DNA of 64,000 nt from Alphaproteobacteria bacterium (GCA_030431335.1 JAUIJH010000007.1:1-64000); one strand, 5' to 3'. Positions 9,003 to 20,182 are shown, numbered from the stretch's first letter. Notes: generated by a model not told the origin, from the sequence alone. Numbers and translations are program-made.

Positions 9003-10913
9003 TTATTTCGCCCAGAACCAGACCTGCGGCAGCGTCGGCGCCGGGGTCGGGTAGTACCAGGAGGAGGGCATCGATTCGGGAACGTTCTTGAGGTCGTTCT
9101 TGACGATGCCGTAGGTCGGCACGCTCTTGGAGACCGACATCACCTCGAACTCGTCCGCCGCGATGTCCGCGATCTGGCTGATCAGCTCGCGCCGCTTCGC
9201 CGGGTCGACGGTGGACTTCGCCTGATCGTAGAGCTCCATGCGCTTCTTGACAGATGCGGGCGGCTCCTCGCCCTGCGCGCCGCCGGTGTTGTACCACTGG
9301 CTCCAGGGAATGCCCCAGCGGCTGTCGTGGTGGACCGGGACGATCTGCTGCGGGATCTCGCCCGGCACCCACGAGGCCTGTCCGCCCCACACGGCCGCGT
9401 CATGGTCGTTGGAGTTGGAGGTGCGCTCGTAGAAGAAGGTGCGCTCGATCGGGTTGACGTCCATCTGCACGCCGATGTCGGCCCACTGCTGGGAAATCAT
9501 CTCCAGCATGTCCACCTGCTCGGGCTGGAGCGTGGGGATCACGTCGATGGTGAAGCGTACCGGGTCGCCGTTCGCCATGTGGCGGACACCGTTCGAATCG
9601 CGGTCCAGGCCGAGACCGTCCAGAAGCGCGTTGGCCTTGTCCGGGTCGTAGTCGAGGTACTGCGTCGCGATCCGCTCATGGTAGTTCGGATGGTCCTCGA
9701 ACGGGCCCTGCTGCCAGGGCTGGCCCTGACCGAACAGCACCGTCTCGATGATCTCCGGCCGGTTCATGCCGAGCGACAGCGCGACGCGGAAATCCTTCTT
9801 GTTGAAGAGCTCGCGCAGCGCCGGGTTCTTCGAGGTGAGGTTGAGGTTGATCACCATGTTGGAGCCGCCCACCGACGACGCCTCGAAGAAGTGATAGTCG
9901 CCCTTCTCGCGGTTCTCGGCGAGCACGGGACGGTTCGCCGGCGCATCGACGTGGCGCAGCGCGAAGTCGATGTTGCCGCCGATGATCTGCAGGATCAGGC
10001 TCTCCGCATCCTGGGCGATCGGCGCGACCAGCCGGTCGATATAGGGGAGCTGGTTGCCGTCCGGGTCCACCTGCCAGAAGTACGGGTTGCGGTCCATCAC
10101 CACGCGGGTGGCGGCGCCGACGTAGGGCTCGGTCACGACCCAGGGGTCGAGCGTCGGCCGGTCCGCGTTGCCCCAGCGCGAGGGGATCTCGATGTCGCCG
10201 CACTTCTGCTGGAAGAGGTTGCGCCAGTCGCCGGCGCCGTTTTCGGCGATCACCGCGTCGATGTCCTTGGCGTAGGACGGGTGGAACTGCTTGCAGTAGT
10301 GCTCGGCGTACATCACCGGGTGCTGGCCGAGCGGGGAGGCGAGTTCGGCCAGGAAATCGCCATAGGGCGCGGCGAATTTGAACTTCACCGTGGTGTCGTC
10401 GACCTTTTCGACCGAGAGCGGCTCGCCGCCGGCCATGTAGCGGGTGGGCGTCGGCGCGTAGTCGTCGTTGAGGAGGAGGTCGTTGACGTTGAAGAGGATG
10501 TCGTCGGCGTTGAAGGGCTCACCGTCGGACCACTTCATGCCCTCGCGCAGGTTGAAGGTGAACTCGGTCGCGTCCTCGTTCACCTCGAACGATGCGGCGA
10601 CGTTGGGCACGACCTCCGTGTAGGTGGGATTCCACCGCACCAGCCCCTGCGGGCCGACGATGCGCAGGATGTGGTTGTGGTCCGAGCTGCCGCGCAGGCC
10701 GAACCGCAGCTCACCGCCGTAGGTGCCGATGCCGTCCGGCCCCGTCACCGTTTCCGGCTCGGAGGGCAGGCGCTCGTCGACCGGGGGCAGCTCGCCGGCG
10801 CTCACACGCTGATTCAGCATGGGCGCCTCGTTGGCGGCGAACGCACTCCCGGCCATCACCACCGCGGCCGCGACGAGCGGCAGCGCGATATGACGCCGAT
10901 CCAGTCTCTTCAT
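9003..10913 (-). CDS. ABC importer periplasmic substrate-binding protein (SBP family 5)
   Basis: A 636-residue family-5 solute-binding protein. A signal peptide ends at about residue 27 (basic start, hydrophobic core, then SAFA-A). The mature protein shows family-5 features: GLVRWNP early, TFNLREGMKWSDGEPFNADDI near 115-135 and VALSLGMNRPEII near 385. I chose the ATG at 10911-10913 because GGGAGG lies seven bases upstream; an ATG five codons earlier has no such site. It is about 100 residues longer than E. coli DppA, as in family-5 proteins that bind sugars. Delivers the operon's substrate to the DppB/DppC pair. Confidence 0.93.
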   Translation of the reverse strand: MKRLDRRHIALPLVAAAVVMAGSAFAANEAPMLNQRVSAGELPPVDERLPSEPETVTGPDGIGTYGGELRFGLRGSSDHNHILRIVGPQGLVRWNPTYTEVVPNVAASFEVNEDATEFTFNLREGMKWSDGEPFNADDILFNVNDLLLNDDYAPTPTRYMAGGEPLSVEKVDDTTVKFKFAAPYGDFLAELASPLGQHPVMYAEHYCKQFHPSYAKDIDAVIAENGAGDWRNLFQQKCGDIEIPSRWGNADRPTLDPWVVTEPYVGAATRVVMDRNPYFWQVDPDGNQLPYIDRLVAPIAQDAESLILQIIGGNIDFALRHVDAPANRPVLAENREKGDYHFFEASSVGGSNMVINLNLTSKNPALRELFNKKDFRVALSLGMNRPEIIETVLFGQGQPWQQGPFEDHPNYHERIATQYLDYDPDKANALLDGLGLDRDSNGVRHMANGDPVRFTIDVIPTLQPEQVDMLEMISQQWADIGVQMDVNPIERTFFYERTSNSNDHDAAVWGGQASWVPGEIPQQIVPVHHDSRWGIPWSQWYNTGGAQGEEPPASVKKRMELYDQAKSTVDPAKRRELISQIADIAADEFEVMSVSKSVPTYGIVKNDLKNVPESMPSSWYYPTPAPTLPQVWFWAK

Positions 10914-11050
10914 AGTTAAACCTCCCATGGATGCGGTGCTTTGACCGCTTACTTTTCAGTCTGCTGCAAATTCCTGAATGCGCAAGCCATTCGGTGGAAG
11001 CCGTCGGGCGTGGGCATTCATCGGACGCCGCTGCAGCGGGCGGCCTGTCC

Positions 11051-11971
11051 TTATTGGGCCGCGAGCGCGGGTGTCAGTCGCTCCACGATCTCGCGCAGGG
11101 TCCGCTGGTGCTCGCCCGGCAGCTCCGGCACGCCCGGAAGCCGCACGGCGCCGGCCGGCGTGCCGGTCAGCGCGAGCGCCTCCTTCACGACGGTCACGTT
11201 GGCGCCGTTGTTGAACAGCGTGCGCAGCCCCTCGAACTCGGCGATCCGGTCGATCTGCGCGCGTGCCTCGCCATAGTCGCCCGCCTCGAGCGCGGCGTGG
11301 ATCGCGAGCGAGATTTCCGGGAACACGTTGACGAGGCCCGAGGTGAAGCCGCGCGCGCCCATCGCGTAGAACGGCGGCGCCCAGCCCTCGGCGAGGCCGC
11401 ACACCCAGATGGTGTCGCAGTGGCGCGTGGCGCGGATCACCTCGCCCAGGCGCATGAGGCCGGGCGTGGCGAACTTCACCGCCACCACGTTGTCGTGCTC
11501 GGCGAGGCGGACGAGGTCGGCGACCGCCGCCTCGTCGGAGCGCAGATAGGCCACCATCGGCACCTTGGCGTGATCGGCGAGGGCGATGAAATAGTCGATC
11601 TTGTGCGAGGGGCCGGCGAACGGATCGGCCGGGTAGTGCGACATGATCGCCGCCGCCCCGTCCTCGGCCGCCGCATCGGCGAGCGCCTTCGCCTCCTTCA
11701 GAGAGCGGCCGACCGCGGCCGTCACCAGCGCGGTGTCGCCCACCGCCTCGATGGTGCCTGCCGTCAGGCGGCGGATCTCGTCGAGCGACAGCGAAAAGAA
11801 CTCGCCGGTGTTGCCGGCGGCGATGACGTTGCGCACGCCCGCCTCGCCGATGCGCCGCGCGATCCGCCCGGACAGCGCGATGTCGACCTCGCCGTCCCCG
11901 TCATAGGCCGTGGCAGGCACGCCCGAGATCTGGCGGAGCGCATCGATCAAGTCAGACTTGGCAGAACTCAT
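11051..11971 (-). CDS. DHDPS/NAL-family lyase or dehydratase (keto-deoxy sugar acid)
   Basis: A 306-residue class I (Schiff-base) aldolase of the dihydrodipicolinate synthase/N-acetylneuraminate lyase family. Seen: GNTGEF at 53-58, SHYP at 111-114, Y142 in AYLRSD and the Schiff-base lysine K166 in VVAVKFA. The AAGNTGEFFSL block resembles 5-dehydro-4-deoxyglucarate dehydratase more than lysine-pathway DapA, and the setting beside two acid-sugar dehydratases agrees. It would cleave or dehydrate the 2-keto-3-deoxy acid they produce. It starts two bases after the GntR gene, so regulator and lyase lie on one transcript. Exact reaction (aldolase or dehydratase) is not decidable here. Confidence 0.86.
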   Translation of the reverse strand: MSSAKSDLIDALRQISGVPATAYDGDGEVDIALSGRIARRIGEAGVRNVIAAGNTGEFFSLSLDEIRRLTAGTIEAVGDTALVTAAVGRSLKEAKALADAAAEDGAAAIMSHYPADPFAGPSHKIDYFIALADHAKVPMVAYLRSDEAAVADLVRLAEHDNVVAVKFATPGLMRLGEVIRATRHCDTIWVCGLAEGWAPPFYAMGARGFTSGLVNVFPEISLAIHAALEAGDYGEARAQIDRIAEFEGLRTLFNNGANVTVVKEALALTGTPAGAVRLPGVPELPGEHQRTLREIVERLTPALAAQ

Positions 11972-11973
11972 TG

Positions 11974-12690
11974 TTAGCTCCGTTCCTTTCCGAAGACGGC
12001 CGAGAGGTAGAGGCGACCCGAGCGCTGGACGTGCGCGCCCATCAGCGCGGACGCCCGGTCGGCATCGCGCGCGACGATCGCCGCGCAGATGCCGCTGTGC
12101 TCTTCGAGCGCGGCGCGGCTGTCGTTGTGGTCGCGGTGGATCACGCGGCGCGCGGTGTCGTCGTAGAATTGCTGCTGCGCCACGAGGCGGGCGAGGTGGA
12201 CGCTCTGGGCGGCGCGGTGGATCTCGCCGTGAAAGCACTCGTTGAGGCGGATCAGGTGCGCGATGTCGGCCTTCTCGGTCGCCTCGGCCATGGTGGCGAC
12301 CGTCTCGCCGAGCCGCTCGATGGCGCCGTCGTCCGCCCGGCGGGCCGCCAGCGCCGCAATGGCACTTTCGAGCGCCGCGCGCGCCAGAATCATCTCCTCG
12401 GCGAAGCCCGCGTCGTAGCGCACCACCAGGCCGCGGCGGGGCAGCACCTCGATCAGCCCTTCGGCTTCCAGCTGGCGCAGCGCCTCCTTGAGCGGGGTGG
12501 TCGACACCTCGAGCTCTTCGGCCAGCGCGCGCTCGTTCAGCCGCTCGCCGGGGGCGAAGTTGCCGGACAGGATCGCCGTGCGCAGCTGGTGGCGGACATG
12601 GTCGCGCAGCGCCAGGCGAGCGCCCGGAACGAGCACCATCCGCGGCCGTGTCGCCTGCCTCGTGGGCTGGTTGCCCATCCTGCGCTGCAT
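11974..12690 (-). CDS. GntR-family transcriptional regulator (FCD/FadR subfamily)
   Basis: A 238-residue regulator. A winged helix-turn-helix occupies about residues 28-92 (RLNERALAEELEVSTTPLKEAL is the recognition region), followed by an all-helical FCD effector domain with conserved acid/His positions around RLNECFHGEIHR. I chose the ATG at 12688-12690 since GGGGAGG lies 11 bases upstream; an ATG four codons later is possible. It heads the minus-strand acid-sugar operon. FCD regulators usually repress catabolic operons and release DNA on binding a small organic acid, so the likely effector is a sugar acid or keto-deoxy acid. A perfect palindrome upstream is a candidate operator. Confidence 0.9.
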   Translation of the reverse strand: MQRRMGNQPTRQATRPRMVLVPGARLALRDHVRHQLRTAILSGNFAPGERLNERALAEELEVSTTPLKEALRQLEAEGLIEVLPRRGLVVRYDAGFAEEMILARAALESAIAALAARRADDGAIERLGETVATMAEATEKADIAHLIRLNECFHGEIHRAAQSVHLARLVAQQQFYDDTARRVIHRDHNDSRAALEEHSGICAAIVARDADRASALMGAHVQRSGRLYLSAVFGKERS

Positions 12691-12734
12691 TGTGCGGCGC
12701 GCCTCCCCAACGACGTTCGTTTCTTTTGAAGTTT

Positions 12735-12744
12735 GATATATCAG
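12735..12744. promoter_or_regulatory. Candidate GntR operator palindrome
   Basis: TGATATATCA is a perfect 10-bp palindrome in an AT-rich patch 45 bases upstream of the GntR start, in otherwise very GC-rich DNA. Its size and position suit an autoregulatory FCD-GntR site. Binding is inferred. Confidence 0.5.
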
Positions 12745-12863
12745 ACTCCGAAGGCTGTCGAGCCCAAGTCCGAGCATGAAATTTGGGCGAGGCCAGCCGG
12801 CAGGGTTGGAAGGACCCCGCCCGAAGCGCTATGCCGTCGCTCCACCCGCGACAGGAGCCCCCC

Positions 12864-15218
<2,355 letters not shown>

Positions 15219-15233
15219 GCAAATGGTTGCAGT

Positions 15234-15264
15234 CCTCGCCGCGCCCGCTGGCGGCAGGGCGAGG
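15234..15264 (+). terminator. Possible tex terminator hairpin
   Basis: A 7-bp perfect outer stem (15234-15240 with 15258-15264) encloses a GC-rich inner segment 16 bases after the tex stop. No T-tract follows, so this is a weak call. The remaining bases up to the tRNA show nothing else I can name. Confidence 0.35.
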
Positions 15265-15410
15265 CAAGGCGCAGGGAGGCGGCTGCTGGCCATGATCCCG
15301 GCCGAGGAAGACCAGGGCTGCCTGATCGGCGGAACCATCGCATAAATTGCGGTGCCGAATCCCGACACCCTCTCGCCGATCGTTCTGCAAGGCCAGTGAT
15401 CTGAAAAGGC

Positions 15411-15487
15411 TGGTCGGAGTGGGAGGATTCGAACCTCCGACCCCCTCGTCCCGAACGAGGTGCGCTACCAGGCTGCGCTACACTCCG
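15411..15487 (-). tRNA. tRNA-Pro (anticodon CGG)
   Basis: On the minus strand a 77-base cloverleaf starts at 15487 and ends in an encoded CCA (15413-15411). Acceptor stem CGGAGTG pairs with CACTCCG, the D-arm contains GCGCAGCCTGGTAGCGC, and the anticodon stem CCTCG/CGAGG closes the loop TTCGGGA, giving anticodon CGG for proline. The T-arm carries GGTTCGAATCC. Confidence 0.96.
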
Positions 15488-15533
15488 ACGCTGCGTGGCG
15501 TGACATAGCGGTGAATGAGCCCGACCACAAGAC

Positions 15534-15950
15534 TTAAACGGCCTCGATGCGAAGCGGTTGTGCGCCCTCCCACAGGGTCTTGGTGCCGAGGGCGTGCAAA
15601 TTCTCCAGACCGCCCGTCAGGGTGAGGAAATGGTTGCCGGCCAGCTGGCCCATCTTGGAGGCGAAATGGACGCCGCCATAGGCCAGCAGGATCTCCGTCT
15701 CGGAGATGCCGCCGGGGTAGAGGATCATCTGGCCCGGCGCGGGATAGCTGGTGTGATTTTCGTAGTCGATGCCGAAATCGCGATCGCCCAGCGGCACCCA
15801 CACGCCTTCGCCGCTCCAGCGCACGTGCACCACCTGGCTCTCGAACGGCATCGCCGCCTTGAAGGCGGCCACGGTTTCCGGCGCTGCCTCGTCCTCCAAC
15901 TGGGCGGAGAAGGTGAAGGGGCCGGCGATCACTTTGACGGGGGTCGGCAT
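15534..15950 (-). CDS. DUF3830-family protein (cyclophilin-like fold)
   Basis: A 138-residue protein matching the DUF3830 family by its pattern: an FTFSAQLEDEAAPETVAAFKAAMPF start, a VVHVRWSGE strand, then NHTSYPAPGQMILYPGG and AYGGVHFASKMGQLAGNHFLTL. The family is predicted to adopt a cyclophilin-like barrel. By general knowledge it tends to occur near amidohydrolase, hydantoin/aspartate racemase or transporter genes, and no activity is established. Here it stands alone between tRNA-Pro and the tail-to-head methylase gene, with only a weak ribosome-binding site. Confidence 0.72.
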   Translation of the reverse strand: MPTPVKVIAGPFTFSAQLEDEAAPETVAAFKAAMPFESQVVHVRWSGEGVWVPLGDRDFGIDYENHTSYPAPGQMILYPGGISETEILLAYGGVHFASKMGQLAGNHFLTLTGGLENLHALGTKTLWEGAQPLRIEAV

Positions 15951-16043
15951 GGGGGCGCTCCAAACGGGTTTGTCGTTCTCGTACGCGGCGCGGCCGGGCG
16001 CCGCAATATCGGGCGTGCGCCGGATCGTGCCGAATGACGTGCG

Positions 16044-16838
16044 TCAGAGGCCGTGCTGCGCGGCGTGGGCGTGGAGCACGATGCCGCTGGCCGTCGCCAC
16101 GTTGAGGCTGTCGAAACCCGGCGCGATGGAGATCGCGAGCGGCGTCGCCGCGGCGAGAAGCTCGTCCGGCAAGCCCGGCCCCTCCGTGCCGAGGAGAAAG
16201 GCCGCGCGCGGGGCGAGGGCGGTCGCTTCCAGCGGCTGCGGCGCGCCGGGGGACAGGGCATAGGGCGTGATCGACAGGTCGGCGAGCGCGGCCAGGAAGG
16301 CGGACGCGTCCGAAAAGCGCACCGTCGGCACGACGAGCGGCGCGCCGACGCCGACGCGGATCGCCTTGCGGTAGAAGGGGTCCGCCGTGGTGGCGTCGAT
16401 GGCGACGGCGGCGGCGGCGAAGGCGGCCGCGTTGCGGTAGATGCCGCCCACGTTGTCGTGGTTGGACAGGTTGACGAGGACGGGAAGGCGCAACGGCCCG
16501 TCCGGCAGATCCGCCAGCGGGGCGGAGGCGGGGATCTCGCCGGCGGCCAGAATGCCGCGATGCAGATGATAGCCGGCGATGCCGTCGAGCACCGCCTGGG
16601 GGGCGACATAAAGCGGGGTGTCGCCGCGCTCGTCGAGGACGGGCAGACGCGCGGCGCGGCCTTCCTCTACGAGGATCGCCCGCGTCACCAGCCGCGAGCG
16701 CAGCAGGACGTTGAGAACGCTCGCCCCCTCGGCGATGAACACGCCCTCGCGGCCGATGCGGTCGCGCTCCCTGACGGCGTGGAAGAGCGCGATGCGCGGG
16801 TCGTCGCGGTCGGCGATCGGGATCGGCGGGGCAGGCAC
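16044..16838 (-). CDS. TrmH/SpoU-family RNA methyltransferase
   Basis: A 264-residue SPOUT-class RNA 2'-O-methyltransferase. An N-terminal substrate-binding (L30e-like) region is followed by the three SpoU motifs: motif 1 NHDNVGGIYRNA near 128-139, motif 2 LLGTEGPGLP near 216-225 and motif 3 SLNVATASGIVLH near 242-254. The trefoil knot that binds SAM lies in the last third. The start is GTG, one base after the ABC-F stop, so the two are translated from one transcript. The pair may reflect shared roles at the ribosome. The modified nucleotide (rRNA or tRNA) cannot be read from sequence. Confidence 0.9.
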   Translation of the reverse strand: MPAPPIPIADRDDPRIALFHAVRERDRIGREGVFIAEGASVLNVLLRSRLVTRAILVEEGRAARLPVLDERGDTPLYVAPQAVLDGIAGYHLHRGILAAGEIPASAPLADLPDGPLRLPVLVNLSNHDNVGGIYRNAAAFAAAAVAIDATTADPFYRKAIRVGVGAPLVVPTVRFSDASAFLAALADLSITPYALSPGAPQPLEATALAPRAAFLLGTEGPGLPDELLAAATPLAISIAPGFDSLNVATASGIVLHAHAAQHGL

Positions 16839-16839
16839 G

Positions 16840-18660
16840 TCAGCCGGCTTCGAGCTCTTCGCGCTTCATTTCGAGCTCCAGCCAGCGCTCCTCGGACGCC
16901 TCCCGCTCGCTCTGGCGCTCCGAGAGGGTCTTCGTCAGCGTCTCAAAGCGGTCCGGGTCGCGCGCGTAGAGGTTGGGATCGGCGAGCGCCTGCGAAAGGC
17001 GCGCGATCTCCCGCTCCAGCGCCTCGAGCCGCGCCGGCAGGGTCTCCAGATCGTGCTTTTCGCGGAACGAGAGTTTTCCCTTTTTGGCGCTCCCCTTGGC
17101 GGGGGCGGCTTGCTTGCCGGACTTGCCCTTCTGCTTTTCCGCCGCCGCGGTGGTTCCCGTGGTGGGGGCTTCGCCGCGCTGCACCAGCATGTCGGAATAG
17201 CCGCCTGGATACTCGCGCCAGACGCCCTCGCCCTCGGCGACGAGGGTGGTGGTGACGGTGCGGTCCAGGAAGTCGCGATCGTGGCTGACGAGGAGCAGGG
17301 TGCCGCTATAGTCGGCGATCACCTCGGCGAGGAGGTCGAGCGTCTCGAGGTCGAGGTCGTTGGTGGGCTCGTCGAGGACGAGGAGGTTGGCGGGCATCGC
17401 GAAGGCCCGGCCCAGGAGGACGCGCGCGCGCTCGCCGCCCGACAGCGCCCCGACCGGGGTGTTGAACTGCTCGGGCGAGAACAGGAAGTCCTTCAGGTAG
17501 CCGGCGACATGCTTGGTGGTGTTGCCGATGGTGATCTGGTCGCCGCCGGACGGGCTGATCGCCTGGCGCAGCGGCATGGTGGGGTCGAGCGCGCCGCGCG
17601 TCTGGTCGATGTAGTTGGCCGTGAGGTCGGTGCCGAAGCGCACGGTGCCGGCGTCGGGCTCGAGGCGCTTCAGGAGGAGGTTGATCAGCGTCGTCTTGCC
17701 GGCGCCGTTGGGGCCGACGATGCCGAGCCGATCGCCACGCATCACGGTGAGGGTTAGGTCGGACACGATGGGCCGCTCGCCGAAGTCCTTCGACACCCCC
17801 TCGGCGATGATCAGGCGCTGGCCGGAGCGGGTGGCGCTGGTGAGCGACATGTCCGCGAGCCCGGTCTGGTGGCGCTGGTCGCGGCGTTCCTGGCGCAGCG
17901 CCTGCAATTTGCCCAGCCGCCCCATGTTGCGCTTGCGCCGCGCCGTAACGCCGTAGCGCAGCCACTCCTCCTCCTGCGCGATCTTCTTGTCGAGGCGGCG
18001 GCGCTCCTCGTCCTCGGCGTTGAGGATGCCGTCGCGCCAATCCTCGAACTGGGCGAAGCTCTGGTCCATGCGGTGGGTCTGGCCGCGATCGAGCCAGACG
18101 GTGGCCGTGGACAGCGCTTCCAGGAAGCGCCGGTCGTGGCTGATGAGGACGAGGGCCTTGCGCCGCTCGGCCAGCATCTCTTCCAGCCAGGTGATGGCGG
18201 CGATGTCGAGGTGGTTGGTGGGCTCGTCCAGGAGCAGGATATCGGGATCGGGCGCCAGCGCGTGGGCGAGGGCGGCGCGGCGCAACTCGCCGCCGGACAT
18301 GGGGCCGGGGGCCGCGTCCGGGTCGAGGTGGAGCGATTCCAGCGTCATGCGCGCCGCATAGGGATCGTCGCCCGGGCCGAGGCCGCTCTCCACGTAGGCG
18401 CCGACGGAGGGGAAGGCGGACAGGTCCGGCTCCTGGGCGAGATAGCGCACCGTGGCGCCCGGCTGCACGAAGCGCTCGCCGCCGTCGGCCGGCACGATCC
18501 CGGCCGCGATCTTGAGCAGCGTGGATTTGCCGGAGCCGTTGCGCCCGACGAGGGCGATGCGCTCGCCCGCCGACACCATGAGGTCGGCGGCCACAAGCAG
18601 CGGCGTGCCACCGAAGGTGAGCGAGATCGATTGAAGCGTCAGGAGAGGAGGTCGAGCCAT
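16840..18660 (-). CDS. uup: ABC-F family ATPase, Uup type
   Basis: A 606-residue soluble protein with two ABC domains and no membrane segments. Domain 1: GRNGSGKST, MSGGELRRAALAHAL, LLLDEPTNHLD. Domain 2: GPNGAGKTT, LSGGERARVLLGRAF, LVLDEPTNDLD. The interdomain linker is basic (RRKRNMGRLGKLQALRQERR), as in ribosome-binding ABC-F proteins. The C-terminal ~70 residues form a charged coiled coil (LEALEREIARLSQAL onward), which marks Uup rather than EttA. I chose the ATG at 18658-18660, with GGAGAGGAGG upstream; an in-frame ATG 20 codons earlier lacks a site. ABC-F proteins act on ribosomes; Uup also affects transposon excision in E. coli. Confidence 0.9.
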   Translation of the reverse strand: MARPPLLTLQSISLTFGGTPLLVAADLMVSAGERIALVGRNGSGKSTLLKIAAGIVPADGGERFVQPGATVRYLAQEPDLSAFPSVGAYVESGLGPGDDPYAARMTLESLHLDPDAAPGPMSGGELRRAALAHALAPDPDILLLDEPTNHLDIAAITWLEEMLAERRKALVLISHDRRFLEALSTATVWLDRGQTHRMDQSFAQFEDWRDGILNAEDEERRRLDKKIAQEEEWLRYGVTARRKRNMGRLGKLQALRQERRDQRHQTGLADMSLTSATRSGQRLIIAEGVSKDFGERPIVSDLTLTVMRGDRLGIVGPNGAGKTTLINLLLKRLEPDAGTVRFGTDLTANYIDQTRGALDPTMPLRQAISPSGGDQITIGNTTKHVAGYLKDFLFSPEQFNTPVGALSGGERARVLLGRAFAMPANLLVLDEPTNDLDLETLDLLAEVIADYSGTLLLVSHDRDFLDRTVTTTLVAEGEGVWREYPGGYSDMLVQRGEAPTTGTTAAAEKQKGKSGKQAAPAKGSAKKGKLSFREKHDLETLPARLEALEREIARLSQALADPNLYARDPDRFETLTKTLSERQSEREASEERWLELEMKREELEAG

Positions 18661-18757
18661 CAAGAATCCAAGTGGTGCAAAACGGGCGGCGCGCAACGGC
18701 GGTAGGGTATCGTTAACCAACCCTGTTCATCGTTTCAGCGGGCGAGAACGGAGAACG

Positions 18758-19096
18758 ATGATGTCGATTCACTGCGTTTATATCAGCTCTGCTTCGAAGG
18801 ACGGGAACGCGGTCGACGCCGAGTTGCGCCGCCGCTTTCATGACGTCTACCGGGTCGGAACCGATTTCTGGCTGGTCGACACGGGCCACGCGGCCGATCA
18901 CGTCGCCGACGCGATGCAGCACATCCTGACCGGGTCCGACAAGATGTTTGTTGCCGCAATGACGCGCGATTTCGTGCCGGTGCTGTCGGCCGCCGCCAAG
19001 GGATGGCTGGTGGCGCCGGAGCGTTCCTGGCGCGAGCACCGGTCCGGCAGCGGTACGGGAGAGGCGGCGGGATCGCTGTTCGCCATCGCTGCCTGA
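18758..19096 (+). CDS. Small protein, possible SinR/Cas2-like ferredoxin fold
   Basis: A 112-residue protein. The segment FWLVDTGHAADHVADAMQHI, followed by GSDKMFVAAMTRDF and then a KGWL element, has the strand-helix-strand rhythm of the SinR/Cas2-like small proteins (a W-LVDT strand, a helix, then a D-(K/L)-(F/L)-VA strand). I see this pattern but cannot prove homology. The first strand, IHCVYISSASK, fits the same fold. There is no CRISPR array or cas gene nearby, so a role as a Cas2 adaptor is unlikely. It stands between the divergent ABC-F gene and TRAP system 1. Start is the first of two adjacent ATGs; GGAGA lies seven bases upstream. Confidence 0.6.
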   Translation: MMSIHCVYISSASKDGNAVDAELRRRFHDVYRVGTDFWLVDTGHAADHVADAMQHILTGSDKMFVAAMTRDFVPVLSAAAKGWLVAPERSWREHRSGSGTGEAAGSLFAIAA

Positions 19097-19177
19097 GGAC
19101 GCGCTTGCGGCGCCTCGCGGTTGTCCCCTAATTTCGGCCCCAAGACGGTGCCGAGCGCCGCTGGGGAGGACATGGGG

Positions 19178-20182
19178 ATGGTGATCTGGTCGAAGGCGAG
19201 CCGCTGGACGGCCGCCATCGCGTGCGCTTTGACGGTCCTGGCGGGGCCGGCGCTCGCCAAGGAACTTACGCTGCGCATCACGGTGCAGCTGCCGCTGAAA
19301 TCGCACATCGGGCAGAACCTCGTCCTGTTCAAGGATAAGGTCGAGGCCCTGTCGGGCGGTGAGATCAGCGTGGAAATCTACGATTCGGCCCAGCTCTATC
19401 GCGACAAGGACGTGCCGGAGGCGGTCGGCTCGGGGCAGATCGAGATGGGCGTGGTGTCGCTCACCCAATATGTCGGCGAGATTCCGGCCGTCGACGTCTT
19501 CTATCTGCCGTTCCTGTTCAATACCGAGGCGAAGGTGGATGCGGCCGTGGCGCCGGGCAGCCCGGTGCGCAGCGCCATCGACGCGGCCATCGCCGAAACC
19601 GGCTCCCGGGTCCTGTGGTGGCAGGCCTACGGCACGGTGGTGTTGCTGTCGAACGGCGGGCCGGTGGCGACGCCCGCCGACATCAAGGGCAAGAAGGTGC
19701 GCGTGTTCGGCAAGACGCTGGGCAACTTCATCAAGACCGTGGGCGGCGTGCCGACGCTGATTTCCGGCTCCGAGCAGTTCCTCGCCTATCAGCGCGGCAC
19801 CGTCGATATCGGCATGACCGGCGTGTCCGGCGTCCAGAGCCGCTCGCTGTGGGACGTGATGGACACCCTCACCAAGCTCAACGTGGCCGACATCGAGTTC
19901 ATCGTCGTCATCAACGAGGCATTCTGGAACGGGCTGAGCGCCACGCAGCAGGGCTTCATCGAGGAGGCCGCGCGCGCTGCGGAGGTCGACGTGCGCGAGC
20001 GCATGGCCGAGATCGAGGCGGACGGCTACGCGGCGGCCGAGGAGCACGGGATGAGCGTCCATACGCTGTCGGCGGAGGAGGAGGCGGCCTGGAGGGCGTC
20101 GGCCCAGCCGGTCATCGACCAATGGCTCAAGGAGGCCGGCCCGCTCGGCGAGACCGTCTACAACGCCGCCCAAGGCCAATAG
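19178..20182 (+). CDS. TRAP transporter system 1, periplasmic binding protein (DctP)
   Basis: A 334-residue DctP-family binding protein. The signal peptide runs to about residue 24 (hydrophobic core, then PALA-K). Family features are the early FKDKVEALSGGEISVEIYDSAQL, then VLWWQAYGTVVLLSNG, ADIKGKKVRVFG near 165 and FLAYQRGTVDIGMTGVSG near 200, which hold the ligand-carboxylate region. The ATG at 19178 is preferred over the one at 19172 because the GGAGG site is eight bases from the former and only two from the latter. It captures an organic acid for the DctQ/DctM pair that follows within four bases. The ligand is unknown. Confidence 0.92.
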   Translation: MVIWSKASRWTAAIACALTVLAGPALAKELTLRITVQLPLKSHIGQNLVLFKDKVEALSGGEISVEIYDSAQLYRDKDVPEAVGSGQIEMGVVSLTQYVGEIPAVDVFYLPFLFNTEAKVDAAVAPGSPVRSAIDAAIAETGSRVLWWQAYGTVVLLSNGGPVATPADIKGKKVRVFGKTLGNFIKTVGGVPTLISGSEQFLAYQRGTVDIGMTGVSGVQSRSLWDVMDTLTKLNVADIEFIVVINEAFWNGLSATQQGFIEEAARAAEVDVRERMAEIEADGYAAAEEHGMSVHTLSAEEEAAWRASAQPVIDQWLKEAGPLGETVYNAAQGQ

